Assembly: GCF_009600315.1 (NCBI RefSeq) | Contig: NZ_WIWC01000031.1 | Span: forward strand, 1 to 58,807 | Source: Pseudomonas helleri | GTDB taxonomy: Bacteria; Pseudomonadota; Gammaproteobacteria; Pseudomonadales; Pseudomonadaceae | DNA: 58,807 nt | Reading direction: 5' to 3' | In this document: piece after piece, positions 7,634 to 16,389 of the stretch | How positions within the stretch are numbered: the first letter of the stretch is position 1 | Layout of the letters: each line of letters starts with the position of its first letter | The notes under the pieces: model-generated | Database searches by the model: none | Told to the model about the DNA's origin: nothing | The model's input: only the letters and a program-made list of their open reading frames with translations | Position numbers and translations under genes: made by a program

Positions 7634-8452
7634 ATGCAAATGAATCCGGATAAAGATACCCGGTTGTGCATATCGCTGTCGGGCCGACCGGGCAACTTCG
7701 GACTGCGTTTTCATAATCATCTGTACGAACAACTGGGCCTCAATTTTTACTACAAAGCCTTTACCACCAAAGACCTTACCGGGGCGGTGACCGGTATCAG
7801 GGCGCTGGGAATTCGCGGTTGCGGGGTGTCCATGCCGTTCAAGGAAGCCTGCATCGCGCTGGTGGATGAGCTGGATGCCTCGGCGCAGGCGATTGCGTCG
7901 ATCAACACCATCGTCAATACCGACGGGCACCTTAAGGCCTACAACACCGATTACATCGCCATCGCGCAATTGCTCCAGACCCATCAGGTGCCCAAGGACA
8001 CGACCTTTGCCCTGCTGGGCAGTGGCGGCATGGCCAAGGCCGTGGCCAGTGCCTTGCGTGATGGCGGTTATCGCAACGGCATGGTGGTGGCGCGCAATGA
8101 GCTGACTGGGCCGGCGCTGGCGACCAGTTGTGGCTATTCGTGGCAAGCGCAGTTAGGCGCGCACAGGCCGCAAATGCTGATCAATGTATCGCCGGTGGGG
8201 ATGGCGGGCGGGGCGGAAGCGGATGATTTGGCGTTTGAAGAGGATGCGGTAGACAGTGCAGAGATTGTCTTCGACGTGGTGGCCATTCCAGTGGAAACAC
8301 CCCTGATCAAGCGCGGGCGTGCACAGGGCAAGCAGGTGATCACCGGGCTGGAAGTCATCGCGATTCAGGCGGTAGAGCAGTTTGTGCTGTACACCGGCGT
8401 TCGCCCAACCCCTGAGCAGTTTCAGGCGGCTGTGGCCTTTGCGCGCAGCTGA
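7634..8452 (+). CDS. Shikimate dehydrogenase-like protein (SdhL/HI0607 type)
   Basis: A 272-residue NADP-dependent oxidoreductase of the shikimate dehydrogenase superfamily. The N-terminal substrate domain reads SLSGRPGNFGLRFHNHLYEQ and GIRGCGVSMPFKE, keeping the catalytic Lys (PFKE) and the Asn/Asp pair (SINTIVN, AYNTDY). The nucleotide domain has LLGSGGMAKAVASAL. Overall it matches Haemophilus HI0607 (SdhL) as I recall it better than AroE, so the physiological substrate may not be shikimate. AAGGAG six bases before the ATG at 7634 fixes the start. Confidence 0.85.
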   Translation: MQMNPDKDTRLCISLSGRPGNFGLRFHNHLYEQLGLNFYYKAFTTKDLTGAVTGIRALGIRGCGVSMPFKEACIALVDELDASAQAIASINTIVNTDGHLKAYNTDYIAIAQLLQTHQVPKDTTFALLGSGGMAKAVASALRDGGYRNGMVVARNELTGPALATSCGYSWQAQLGAHRPQMLINVSPVGMAGGAEADDLAFEEDAVDSAEIVFDVVAIPVETPLIKRGRAQGKQVITGLEVIAIQAVEQFVLYTGVRPTPEQFQAAVAFARS

Positions 8453-8460
8453 CAACGTAG

Positions 8461-8480
8461 CGGGCGAGTCACCTCGCCCG
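8461..8480. terminator. Hairpin between convergent genes
   Basis: CGGGCGAG (8461-8468) pairs with CTCGCCCG (8473-8480), loop TCAC. There is no T-run on either strand. It lies between the stop codons of the SdhL-like gene and yceH. A close relative of the same stem (GGCGAGG...CCTCGCC) occurs at 23169-23199, also between convergent genes. Confidence 0.5.
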
Positions 8481-8488
8481 TTCGCGGG

Positions 8489-9160
8489 TTACTCCAGTTC
8501 TGCCAGGCGCGCTTCCAGCGCGGCAATGCGCGCCTCCAGCGCTTCAAAGCGTTCCAGTGAAACACTTGAACCGCTGCTGCGCTCAGCAGGTTGCTGACGG
8601 GCAGCCATCAGGGTGTCGATATCGGCCGGGTCGCCCAGTGCGTGCATGTAACGGTCTTCGCGCTGGCCGCTCTGGCGTGGCACCAGTAACGCCAGATCGC
8701 GGGCGATCAGGCGTTCGAGCTGGTGCTGCACTTGCTCGGTGTCTTCAAAGTCGTGCATGCGCGAACTGCGGGTCAACAGTTCGTTGAGGGTTTGTGGGCC
8801 GCGCAAAAACAGCAGGCCCAGCAGGATCACTTGCGCAGGCACCAGTTCCAGTGCCTTATCGACTCGATGTTCCCAGCGGTCTGCCCGGCTGCCCATCACC
8901 AGCCGGGTAAAGCCGCGGCCTTCCAGTGCGCGCAGGCTGTGTCCGACCTGCCCTTGGGTCAGGCTCATCACCGGCTCGCGGCTGGTTTTCTGATTGCATG
9001 CCAGCACCAGCGCATTGAGCGTCAGCGGGTAGGTTTCAGGGTTGGTGGCTTGTTTCTCGATCAGCGAGCCGAGAATGCGAATCTCGATGGCGTCGAGCCG
9101 GGGTTCGCTGGGGGCGTCGAGGAGGGTGCTATCCGAGGATTGACTTGAAGGCGCTTCCAT
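8489..9160 (-). CDS. YceH family protein (DUF480/UPF0502)
   Basis: A 223-residue cytoplasmic protein of the YceH family, built from two winged-helix domains. The family signature LDAIEIRILGSLIEKQATNPETYPL is visible near residue 22, and ALVLACNQKTSREPVM follows. The C-terminus (residues about 200-223, LERFEALEARIAALEARLAELE) is a regular leucine/alanine coiled coil. YceH proteins have been linked to virulence and envelope phenotypes, but no biochemical function is established. Two nested REP arms lie upstream. Confidence 0.85.
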   Translation of the reverse strand: MEAPSSQSSDSTLLDAPSEPRLDAIEIRILGSLIEKQATNPETYPLTLNALVLACNQKTSREPVMSLTQGQVGHSLRALEGRGFTRLVMGSRADRWEHRVDKALELVPAQVILLGLLFLRGPQTLNELLTRSSRMHDFEDTEQVQHQLERLIARDLALLVPRQSGQREDRYMHALGDPADIDTLMAARQQPAERSSGSSVSLERFEALEARIAALEARLAELE

Positions 9161-9250
9161 TTTTCTTCTCCATTTTTAGCCAGCGGCCATTGTGGAGTTT
9201 TTTCTGCGCCAGAGCGACTGTCATGCGCAGCAATGACAACGCTCGTCGCC

Positions 9251-9434
9251 TCGTAGCAACTGACGAGCTCTGCGAGGCTGCGTTCGACGATGCAATCGTC
9301 GCAAGATCTGCGGGTGCGGAGTAACGAATAGCCAAAAAAGCTGGCCTTTACGCATTTGACGGACCGGGCTTAATGGTTTTGCGACGGCTTTGCCGCCGAA
9401 CGCAGCCTCGCAGAGCTCGTCAGCTGCTACGAGG
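9251..9434. repeat. REPIN-like inverted repeat pair
   Basis: Arm one (9251-9304) starts CGTAGCAACTGACGAGCTC. Arm two (9379-9434) is its inverted, slightly diverged copy ending GAGCTCGTCAGCTGCTACG. The inner ends carry GACGATGCAATCGTCGC and GCGACGGCTTTGCCGCC. This is the usual architecture of Pseudomonas REPIN/BIME elements mobilised by RAYT transposases. A close relative sits at 15703-15854, so the nic catabolic block is flanked and split by the same family. Confidence 0.8.
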
Positions 9435-9449
9435 CTTTTGCATGTTGGG

Positions 9450-10766
9450 TTAACGGTTAACCAGCTTCGCCGGGAGTGCGATCACCAGCAGGCTGCTCAG
9501 CAGCAGGCAGAGCGCGAAGAACCACAGCGCGCCATTGCCGCTGCCGGTGACGTCGATGGCAATGCCCATCAAGGAGTTGCTCACCAACCCGGCAATATTG
9601 GCCAGTGAGCAGGCCAGGGCAAAGCCGGTGGCTGCCGCGCGGCCTTTGAGAAAGGTTGCCGGTAGACTGAAAAACACCGGCACGGCGCCAATGATGGCCG
9701 CCGAAGCAATGCCGAACAGCAACACCGTGGCAAACACGTTATGGCTGTAAAAGGTGGTGCCTGCCATCGCGGCCGCGCCAATGATAAACGGCACAATGAT
9801 ATGCCAGCGGCGTTCGCGGCGACGGTCAGAGCTGGCGCCGATCATCAGCATGCCAATCACGGCGGCGGCGCTGGGCAGGGCGGTCAGTACGCCAATATGG
9901 AAGTTGTCCGCCACGCCCGCATTGCGAATGAAGGTGGGCATCCAGAAGGCCATCGCATAGGCGCTGAGCAGGATGGAAAAATCGATACCGCCCAGCATCC
10001 AGACTTTCAGATTGAAGAAGCCGTCGCGAAAGCTGTGCTTACTGTGTTTGCCTTCGGCGTCGTCCTGACGCAGCTCGGTTTCGAGCAGGGTTTTTTCTTC
10101 AGGGCTCAGCCATTTGACCGAGTGATGACTGTTGGGCAGTGCCCAGAACGTCAAAATACCCAGCAATACGGTGGGTACGGCTTCAAGGATAAACAACCAC
10201 TGCCAGCCGCGAAGGCCTGCCGTGTTGTCGAACGCGCCCATGATCCAGCCCGACAGTGGCCCGCCGATGACGCTGGACAGGGGCATGCCGATCATGAAGA
10301 GGGCGATGATGCGACCGCGCCGATGGGTCGGAAACCAGGTGGTCAGGTAGTACAGCACGCCCGGCAGAAAGCCCGCTTCAGCCGCGCCCAGCAGAAAGCG
10401 CACGATATAGAACTGGGTCGGGGTGGTGACGAGCATGGTGCAGGCCGACAGCAGCCCCCAGCTGATCATGATCCGGGCGATCCAGACTTTGGCGCCGATT
10501 TTTTCAAGGGCCAGGTTGCTCGGCACTTCGAACAGGATATAGCCCACAAAGAACAGGCCCGCACCCAGGCCGAACGCCGTTTCACTGAACTGCAAGTCGC
10601 CGAGCATTTGCAGCTTGGCAAAGCCGATGTTGATCCGGTCCAGATAGGAGGCCAGATAACAAAAGCAAAGAAAGGGAATGAGCTTCCAGGTGATCTTGCG
10701 ATAGAGCACCTGGAGCGGATCTGCGACAGGGGTCGCAAGGGTTGTACCAGCATTTGCAGAGGGCAT
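9450..10766 (-). CDS. nicT: MFS transporter, nicotinate pathway (NicT-like)
   Basis: A 438-residue major facilitator of the anion:cation symporter (phthalate permease) family with 12 predictable membrane helices. Family landmarks are FCYLASYLDRINIGFAKLQM in helix 1, GAAEAGFLPGVLYYLTTWFP and WQWLFILEAVPTVLLG. Position at the end of the nicFEDC strand matches nicT of P. putida, which moves nicotinate metabolites such as 6-hydroxynicotinate. It is separated from nicF by 188 bp with a degenerate REP, so it may have its own promoter. No porin gene (nicP) is next to it. Confidence 0.85.
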   Translation of the reverse strand: MPSANAGTTLATPVADPLQVLYRKITWKLIPFLCFCYLASYLDRINIGFAKLQMLGDLQFSETAFGLGAGLFFVGYILFEVPSNLALEKIGAKVWIARIMISWGLLSACTMLVTTPTQFYIVRFLLGAAEAGFLPGVLYYLTTWFPTHRRGRIIALFMIGMPLSSVIGGPLSGWIMGAFDNTAGLRGWQWLFILEAVPTVLLGILTFWALPNSHHSVKWLSPEEKTLLETELRQDDAEGKHSKHSFRDGFFNLKVWMLGGIDFSILLSAYAMAFWMPTFIRNAGVADNFHIGVLTALPSAAAVIGMLMIGASSDRRRERRWHIIVPFIIGAAAMAGTTFYSHNVFATVLLFGIASAAIIGAVPVFFSLPATFLKGRAAATGFALACSLANIAGLVSNSLMGIAIDVTGSGNGALWFFALCLLLSSLLVIALPAKLVNR

Positions 10767-10954
10767 GTGTGTCTCCTGGCGGTGACGTATTGTTATGGGT
10801 GTAGCCGCGATCAGTGCTTTGGCAGGCTCGTATAGCGGCTTCCAAAGGCAGAGTCAGAAGACTGGGCAGGCCTCGAATCAGGCCCTTGCTCAGTTAGGGC
10901 GACCAGTGCTCTGCGGCCTGGTTCAGTGGCGGACTACCCTGTCCGCCGGTCAAT

Positions 10955-11593
10955 CTAGTGGCTGATTTTGAACTGTTTGATGGCCTCCTGCTTGCTGACA
11001 ACGTCACCGTATTTGCTGTCGATATCGAACAGATTGGCTTCATGGGGTGCGCTGTGACGATCACCGACACATTCGCGCACAACAATGGTTCGAAAGCCGT
11101 GTTGCACCGCATCCACCGCCGTGGCTCGGATGCAGCCGCTGGTGGAGCAACCGGCCAACACCACGGTGTCGATACCTTGAGCGTGCAACAGGGATGCCAG
11201 GCTGGTGCCGAAAAACGAACTGGCGTATTGCTTGCTGATCACGACTTCGTCCGGGGTAGGCAGCACGGCCTCGCAAAAGGCGGCCAATGGATTACCCTCG
11301 ACCATGTCTTTCATGACCGGCGCTTTTTTAACCCAGATGCCGCCATCAATAAAATGCCCCGGGTGATAACGAATATTGGTGTGCACCACCAGTATCTGCT
11401 GATCGCGGGCGCAGGCCAGCAGTTCGACACTTTCGGCCACGGCACTGACCACGCCGGGAGCGAACAGAGGAGCGCCCTCAAGGGTGTAGCCCTGCATGAA
11501 ATCGATCATCAGCAACGCTGGTTTCTTACCGAAACCGATGCGTTGGCCCCACACGCCCTGATAGTTGGCGTCGGCACTTAGCTCTTCAGACAT
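10955..11593 (-). CDS. nicF: Maleamate amidohydrolase
   Basis: A 212-residue isochorismatase-fold amidase that converts maleamate to maleate and ammonia, the penultimate step of nicotinate breakdown. The Asp-Lys-Cys triad is intact: Asp31 (LLMIDFMQGY), Lys121 (VVISKQYASSFFGT) and Cys154 (GCSTSGCIRAT). It is preceded by nicE with a 9-bp gap and is part of the minus-strand nicC-D-E-F operon. Length and order match P. putida nicF. Confidence 0.92.
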   Translation of the reverse strand: MSEELSADANYQGVWGQRIGFGKKPALLMIDFMQGYTLEGAPLFAPGVVSAVAESVELLACARDQQILVVHTNIRYHPGHFIDGGIWVKKAPVMKDMVEGNPLAAFCEAVLPTPDEVVISKQYASSFFGTSLASLLHAQGIDTVVLAGCSTSGCIRATAVDAVQHGFRTIVVRECVGDRHSAPHEANLFDIDSKYGDVVSKQEAIKQFKISH

Positions 11594-11602
11594 GTTTAGC
11601 TC

Positions 11603-12358
11603 CTAGTGATACGCGCCGGAAAGCAAGGCCCCGGCACCCGGCACAACAGGCTCCAGGTCGAGGGCCTTGAGCATGGCGTAGGTGGTGGCGATGGCGGCGG
11701 TCAGTACCGGTTTGCCGGTTTGCGCTTCAACCTGCGGCACCACGGGCAACGACTGCATCTGCACACAGGCCGACAGCACGATGACGTCCACGCCTTCAAG
11801 GTTCATGCCGCTGACAATGCCGGGCAGGTTGGCCGGGTCATGCTGGGCCACTTGCAGGTTGTCGGGGATCTCCAGCGCGCGCCAGTCCACCACCTCGAAG
11901 CCTTCCTCGCGGATGTAATCCACCACCAGTTCAGTCAGCGGTTTCATATAGGGCGCGACGATAGCGATTTTTTTCGCGCCCATCACCTTCAATGCGTCGA
12001 TGAGGGCGCCAGCGCTGGTGATCACCGGCGCGTTGCCGTCATTTTCAGCCGTGGCCCGGGTCAGGCGCTGTTCGGATTGGCGGTGATAACCCAAGCCCAT
12101 CGCCATGATTGCCACCAGACAGGCGTAGCCCAGCACGTCGACTCGGGCGTCGGACAGTTCGATGGCGCAGCGGTCGGACTCACCGTCCATGGCAGCCAAT
12201 TCTTCTTTGCGCACTTGCTTCATGCGCATGCGGCTGGAGTGAAAGGTAAAGCGCTCGGGGCGGATCAACTGGCGCGCGGTCAGCATCGCCGGGATCTCGG
12301 TTTCCATGGTGGTGTTGGAGCTCGGCACAATCTGGCCGATACGGTAAGGCTTGATCAC
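11603..12358 (-). CDS. nicE: Maleate isomerase
   Basis: A 251-residue member of the Asp/Glu racemase superfamily that isomerises maleate to fumarate, the last step of the pathway before the TCA cycle. The two catalytic cysteines are visible as Cys80 (DVLGYACLVAIM) and Cys198 (VIVLSACVQMQS). The N-terminal IGQIVPSSNTTMETEIPAM is a maleate isomerase signature. Start overlaps the nicD stop by 4 bp, implying coupled translation. Confidence 0.93.
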   Translation of the reverse strand: MIKPYRIGQIVPSSNTTMETEIPAMLTARQLIRPERFTFHSSRMRMKQVRKEELAAMDGESDRCAIELSDARVDVLGYACLVAIMAMGLGYHRQSEQRLTRATAENDGNAPVITSAGALIDALKVMGAKKIAIVAPYMKPLTELVVDYIREEGFEVVDWRALEIPDNLQVAQHDPANLPGIVSGMNLEGVDVIVLSACVQMQSLPVVPQVEAQTGKPVLTAAIATTYAMLKALDLEPVVPGAGALLSGAYH

Positions 12359-13182
12359 GGGTAACTCCTTTGAGGGTGGGCGAGGAAGTCGGTGCAGGCG
12401 CTCAGGAACCCTTCGAGGTCATCCCACGGGATCATGTGCCCGGCGTTTTCCACGCGGGCGATCTGAATGCGCGGTTGCAGGTCAAGTATTTCGGCTTCGT
12501 CTTCGGCTTCAATCACGCCGCCACGCCCGGCCACCATCAGCAGTGTCGGTACCTTGAGGGCGGGCAAGTCTTGATGAAAGTCCACGTCATGGAAGTCATT
12601 GAAAGCGCGAACAATGGCGGGCTCGTAGCAGGTGTGCAGCCATTCGGCGCGCAGTTGCAGTTGCTCCGGCGTCCAGGTTGGACAGAAGGCGCGCATGGCT
12701 TCTGCGTCCATGCCGTGCTCAGCCAGTCGGATCGAGTCCACGTACCACGGCAGTTTGCTCGGGTAGGCGCGACGGCCCGGCCCCGACACGGGCGGGTCGA
12801 TCAGTACCAGACTTCTCACGCCTGCGGGGTGCTGCGCAGCGCTGCGCACAGCAAAGCGCGCGCCCATCGAGTGGCCGGCCAGGTGGTAGTGGTCAAAGCC
12901 CATGGCTTGAGCAAACGCAGTGATGTCGTCGGCACAGGTATCGCTGCTGTAATCGAGTTGCGGCCCGCTGGATGACAGGCCGCGCCCGCGCACGTCCAGC
13001 ACGTAGGTGTCGAATTGAGCGCCAAGGCGTTCAGCGACAAAGCCCCAGGTAATCGCCGGGCTGGTGATGCCGGGAATCAGCAGCAGCACCGGTTTGCTGC
13101 CGCTTTGCTGGCCGCCGTAGCGCAAGTAGTGCTGGCGAATGCCGTTGGCGTGAACGTTGCCGCCCTCTATAAATGTGCTCAT
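12355..13182 (-). CDS. nicD: N-formylmaleamate deformylase
   Basis: A 275-residue alpha/beta hydrolase that removes formate from N-formylmaleamate, the ring-cleavage product made by NicX. The nucleophile elbow GHSMG gives Ser105, the acid is probably Asp129 (LVLIDPP) and the His lies in ENAGHMIPWDD. The oxyanion region is LLIPGITSP. It overlaps nicC at its start (4 bp) and nicE at its end (4 bp). Confidence 0.92.
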   Translation of the reverse strand: MSTFIEGGNVHANGIRQHYLRYGGQQSGSKPVLLLIPGITSPAITWGFVAERLGAQFDTYVLDVRGRGLSSSGPQLDYSSDTCADDITAFAQAMGFDHYHLAGHSMGARFAVRSAAQHPAGVRSLVLIDPPVSGPGRRAYPSKLPWYVDSIRLAEHGMDAEAMRAFCPTWTPEQLQLRAEWLHTCYEPAIVRAFNDFHDVDFHQDLPALKVPTLLMVAGRGGVIEAEDEAEILDLQPRIQIARVENAGHMIPWDDLEGFLSACTDFLAHPQRSYP

Positions 13183-14327
13183 GCCACCACTTCCGATTCA
13201 AGCGCGTGGCTGTAGATGTCGTAGCCGTAGACCCAGGCCGGATCTTCCTGGGTGCGCAACCAGGTGTTGGCATTGGACACGGCTTGCACCCGCGAGGCGC
13301 GATTTTTGCGGTTGGCTTCGTACAGGTCGAAGGCGGTTCGGTAGTCGCTCAGGCCGGTTTCCTGCAGGCAGCGAGTGAGCATGGCGGCGTCTTCAATGGC
13401 CATGCCAGCGCCTTGGGCCATGTGTGGCTTCATCGGGTGGCAGGCATCCCCCAGCAGTACCAGTCGGCCACGGCTCCAGAGTGGCAGCGGGTTGCGATTG
13501 AGCAACGGCCATTTGGTCACGCTTTCGCTGGACTCGATCAGGGCCTGCACCGTTGGGTTGTACCCCTCAAAGGCGTCAAACATTTCTTCGCGACTGCTGT
13601 CGACGAAGTTGCCCTGAAAATCCCAGGCGGCGTGCGGCACGCCGGTGACGTAGTAGTACTCATCGCGCTTGGCGGTGGTGTGGTAGACCATCATGTGGCG
13701 GTCTTCGCTCCACCACTTCACGCAGTTCTCGAAGTTCAGGTTGTAGCGGGTCAGTTCTTCGCTGCGAATCAGCGCGCGGTGGGCCACCCAGCCGCTGTAC
13801 AGCGGTTTTTCCGCGCCGAGCAATTCTTCACGGATTTTCGAATTGATGCCGTCTGCACCGATGACGATGTCGGCTTGGGTGCTAGTGCCGTCGCTGAAGT
13901 ACAGGTTGACGTGGGTGTCGGTTTCTTCGAGGCGTGTCAGGCATTTGTTGAAGTGAGTGGTGCCGGGGGCGATGGTCGACATTTGCAGCGCGTGCAGGTC
14001 GCCCCGGTGCACGGTGATGTACGCGGCGCCGTATTCCTTGCGGGCAAATTCCCCCAGTGGAATGCGTGACAGATAGTCCCCGCTGGCGCCGTCCCGGCTG
14101 AACCAGAAGTCCGGGTGCGAGCCCATCTCGCTGAGCTGTTGCTCAATGCCCATGCGGCGAAAGATTTTCATGATATTGGGGCCCATGTGAATCCCCGCAC
14201 CGATGCGGGAAAACGCCGGTGCCTGCTCATACACATCGACCTGGAATCCGGCTTTCTGCAACAGCGTGGCGGCGGCAGCGCCGCCAAGGCCCGCGCCGAC
14301 GATGGCTATTTTCTGTTGTGTGGGCAT
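13179..14327 (-). CDS. nicC: 6-hydroxynicotinate 3-monooxygenase
   Basis: A 382-residue FAD-dependent monooxygenase that decarboxylates and hydroxylates 6-hydroxynicotinate to 2,5-dihydroxypyridine using NADH and O2. The FAD dinucleotide motif IVGAGLGGAAAATLLQKAG is at residues 9-27. The middle DG motif is IVIGADGINSKIR and the second FAD motif is GDACHPMKPHMAQGAGMAIE. AGGAAG lies 9 bases before the ATG. This is the first gene of the minus-strand nic operon, facing nicX across a 329-bp control region with two candidate NicR sites. Confidence 0.95.
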   Translation of the reverse strand: MPTQQKIAIVGAGLGGAAAATLLQKAGFQVDVYEQAPAFSRIGAGIHMGPNIMKIFRRMGIEQQLSEMGSHPDFWFSRDGASGDYLSRIPLGEFARKEYGAAYITVHRGDLHALQMSTIAPGTTHFNKCLTRLEETDTHVNLYFSDGTSTQADIVIGADGINSKIREELLGAEKPLYSGWVAHRALIRSEELTRYNLNFENCVKWWSEDRHMMVYHTTAKRDEYYYVTGVPHAAWDFQGNFVDSSREEMFDAFEGYNPTVQALIESSESVTKWPLLNRNPLPLWSRGRLVLLGDACHPMKPHMAQGAGMAIEDAAMLTRCLQETGLSDYRTAFDLYEANRKNRASRVQAVSNANTWLRTQEDPAWVYGYDIYSHALESEVVA

Positions 14328-14392
14328 GCAAGGCTTCCTTTTTTTTCTGAAAATGGCTGGCGCTGAGCGAGCTGCTTCGTCCAGATATTTAC

Positions 14393-14404
14393 AGTGTATA
14401 CGCT
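14393..14404. promoter_or_regulatory. Candidate NicR operator, nicC side
   Basis: AGTGTATACGCT at 14393-14404 is a near-perfect palindrome (AGYGT/ACGCT) that recurs in the same intergenic region at 14555 with two substitutions. It lies 66 bp upstream of the nicC start. NicR, encoded 1.2 kb away, is a MarR repressor known in P. putida to control the nicC and nicX promoters. Assignment of this sequence to NicR is inference. Confidence 0.6.
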
Positions 14405-14554
14405 ATATATTTTTATCCTGTATAGACCCTTCGATTAAAAAACCTTGACTGAGCAGGCCGCTTTCCAGTCGGTTTCAGCCTTTAAATGCAGGTAATTGCT
14501 GGGGTGCATGGGTTTTAATTCAGAGCAAAAAATAATTTACGTAAAGTCATAAAT

Positions 14555-14566
14555 AGCGTGTACGCT
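14555..14566. promoter_or_regulatory. Candidate NicR operator, nicX side
   Basis: AGCGTGTACGCT at 14555-14566 has perfect 5-bp arms around GT. It shares the pattern AGYGTRTACGCT with the nicC-side site and lies 90 bp before nicX. The two sites are 162 bp apart, each close to one of the two divergent promoters. Confidence 0.6.
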
Positions 14567-14656
14567 CTAGTTTCGAGGGGTAATGCCTTGCCTGAGTTCT
14601 ACGGAGCGAGCGAGGGTGTTGCCTGTATGCAGCCAGTCAATTGAGAGGATGAGTGA

Positions 14657-15694
14657 ATGCCGGTAAGCGACTGCGAGTTGACTCAAATGTTTGAGCACGT
14701 GTTGTCACTGTCAAAAGTGGATGCGACCCAAAGTGTTGCGGTGCTCAAGAGTCATTATTCCAACCCGCGCACCGTGCGGGCGGCGATGGAAGCCGCCCAG
14801 CGGCTGGGGGCCAAGGTGTATGCCGTGGAGCTGCCTTCGTTCAATCATCCAATGGCCATGGGCAATGACATGACGGCCTACTGTGGCGACACGGCGCTGA
14901 CGGGCAACATTGCCGCCCAGCGGGCGCTGGAAGCGGCAGACCTGATCGTGGACACCATGATGCTGCTGCATTCGCCGGAACAGGAGCAGATTCTCAAAAC
15001 GGGTACGCGCATCTTGCTGGCGGTTGAACCGCCGGAAGTGCTGGCACGCATGCTGCCCACCCTGGCCGACAAGGCGCGTGTGCAGGCGGCCGAAAAGCTG
15101 CTCAAGCAAGCGCGCTCGATCCACGTACGCTCCAAAGCGGGCAGTGACTTCAAGGCGTTGCTGGGGCAGTACCCGGCGGTGACCGAGTATGGTTTTGCCG
15201 ATGAGCCGGGCCGTTGGGATCACTGGCCCAGCGGTTTTCTGTTCTCCTGGCCCAACGAAGAGACCGCCCAGGGCGTGCTGGTGATCGACGTGGGCGACAT
15301 TGTGCTGCCGTTCAAGAACTACTCGCGCGAGCAGATTACGCTGGAGATCGACAAGGGGTTTATCACCGCTATTCACGGGGGCTTCGAAGCTGAATACCTG
15401 CGCGATTACCTGAAGTATTTCAATGACCCTGAGGTGTATGGCATCTCCCACATCGGTTGGGGCTTGCAGCCGCGAGCGCAATGGACCGCGATGGGTTTGC
15501 ACGACAAAAATGACGGCATGTGCATGGACGCGCGGGCCTTTGAAGGTAACTTCCTGTTTTCCACCGGGCCCAATACCGAAGTGGGTGGCACCCGCAAAAC
15601 ACCGTGTCACCTCGACATTCCGCTGCGTCATTGCGATGTGTACCTCGATGACCTGGCCGTGGTCACGGCTGGGGTGGTTAACGAGATGTCGTGA
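14657..15694 (+). CDS. nicX: 2,5-dihydroxypyridine 5,6-dioxygenase
   Basis: A 345-residue mononuclear Fe(II) extradiol dioxygenase that opens 2,5-dihydroxypyridine to N-formylmaleamate. It belongs to its own family rather than the catechol dioxygenases, related in fold to leucine aminopeptidase (M29)-like proteins. The H-x-D pair in LRHCDVYLDD (about His325 and Asp327) matches the metal-binding motif of P. putida NicX, as does AIHGGFEAEYLRDYLKYF in the second half. GAGAGGATGAG gives a ribosome site before the ATG. Confidence 0.93.
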   Translation: MPVSDCELTQMFEHVLSLSKVDATQSVAVLKSHYSNPRTVRAAMEAAQRLGAKVYAVELPSFNHPMAMGNDMTAYCGDTALTGNIAAQRALEAADLIVDTMMLLHSPEQEQILKTGTRILLAVEPPEVLARMLPTLADKARVQAAEKLLKQARSIHVRSKAGSDFKALLGQYPAVTEYGFADEPGRWDHWPSGFLFSWPNEETAQGVLVIDVGDIVLPFKNYSREQITLEIDKGFITAIHGGFEAEYLRDYLKYFNDPEVYGISHIGWGLQPRAQWTAMGLHDKNDGMCMDARAFEGNFLFSTGPNTEVGGTRKTPCHLDIPLRHCDVYLDDLAVVTAGVVNEMS

Positions 15695-15702
15695 TCGCAC
15701 AT

Positions 15703-15854
15703 CTCGTAGCAGCTGACGAGCTCTGCGAGGCTGCGTTCGACGATGCAATCGTCGCAAGATATGAGCGCGATGTTTCAGTCTGGCGTATCGGATCGAACGG
15801 TTTTACGACGGCTTCGCCGCCGAACGCCGCCTCGCAAAGCTCGTCAGCTGCTAC
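15703..15854. repeat. REPIN-like inverted repeat pair
   Basis: Arm one (15703-15755) begins CTCGTAGCAGCTGACGAGC. Arm two (15803-15854) ends GCTCGTCAGCTGCTACG. The arms nearly match those at 9251-9434 but with a shorter inner segment. It starts 9 bp after the nicX stop codon and can fold into a long hairpin, so it may shield the nicX message or separate nicX from nicR. Confidence 0.8.
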
Positions 15855-15920
15855 GCAATGGAGCGCCCGCAGGTTAAGGTCACATCCCGTTCCCCAAAAA
15901 ACACGTAACCCGAGAGCCCC

Positions 15921-16349
15921 ATGAATTACGATTTTTCCGAGCAGGTAGGCCATTTATTGCGCAAAGCCTACCAGCGCCACATGGCCATTTTTCAGCAGAA
16001 TATTGGCAATTCCCAATTGACCGCCGTGCAGTTCATCACCCTGTGTGCCGTGCACAATCACGGCCCCAGCTCTTTAAGTGAGCTGATCAAGGCCACTGCG
16101 GTCGACCAGGCCACGATTCGCGGCATTGTCGAGCGCCTGCAAGCGCGCAATCTGATCAGTCTGGCGCCTGCCGAACACGACAAACGCAAAGTCATCGTCA
16201 GCCTTACTCAGGACGGCGAGCAATTGGTGCGCGAAACCCAGCCCCATGCACTGCAAGTGAGCGAATTGACCATGGCCAACCTCAACCCGGCAGAGCGGGT
16301 CGCCATGCTGTATCTGCTGCGAAAAATGGTCGATGACAGCAGCGAATAA
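15921..16349 (+). CDS. nicR: MarR family repressor NicR
   Basis: A 142-residue winged-helix dimer. The recognition region reads LSELIKATAVDQATIRGIVERLQARNLI, followed by the wing APAEHDKRKVIVSLTQDG. In P. putida NicR represses the nicC and nicX promoters and is released by 6-hydroxynicotinate. Its position between nicX and nicA is the conserved one. A REPIN separates it from nicX, so it may have its own weak promoter. Confidence 0.9.
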   Translation: MNYDFSEQVGHLLRKAYQRHMAIFQQNIGNSQLTAVQFITLCAVHNHGPSSLSELIKATAVDQATIRGIVERLQARNLISLAPAEHDKRKVIVSLTQDGEQLVRETQPHALQVSELTMANLNPAERVAMLYLLRKMVDDSSE

Positions 16350-16389
16350 GCTGACAAATCTCCTTGGCATCGTTCTTGCTGCCGGTTTG

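Larger units (their letters stand above)
14328..14656. other. nicC / nicX divergent control region
   Basis: 329 bases without a gene. It is A/T-rich (14380-14450 and 14515-14560), as expected for two back-to-back promoters, and holds the paired 12-bp operator candidates at 14393-14404 and 14555-14566. TCTATAC read on the minus strand (about 14420-14426) could be the nicC -10 box. Confidence 0.6.

Noticed and set aside
9741..10835. Open frame of 364 codons on the plus strand opposite nicT
   Set aside because: Composition is Gln/His/Ala-rich with no domain, while the opposite strand encodes a typical MFS transporter.
14567..14656. Sigma-54 promoter before nicX
   Set aside because: No GG/GC pair at correct spacing was found; nicX is expected to use a sigma-70-type promoter under NicR.
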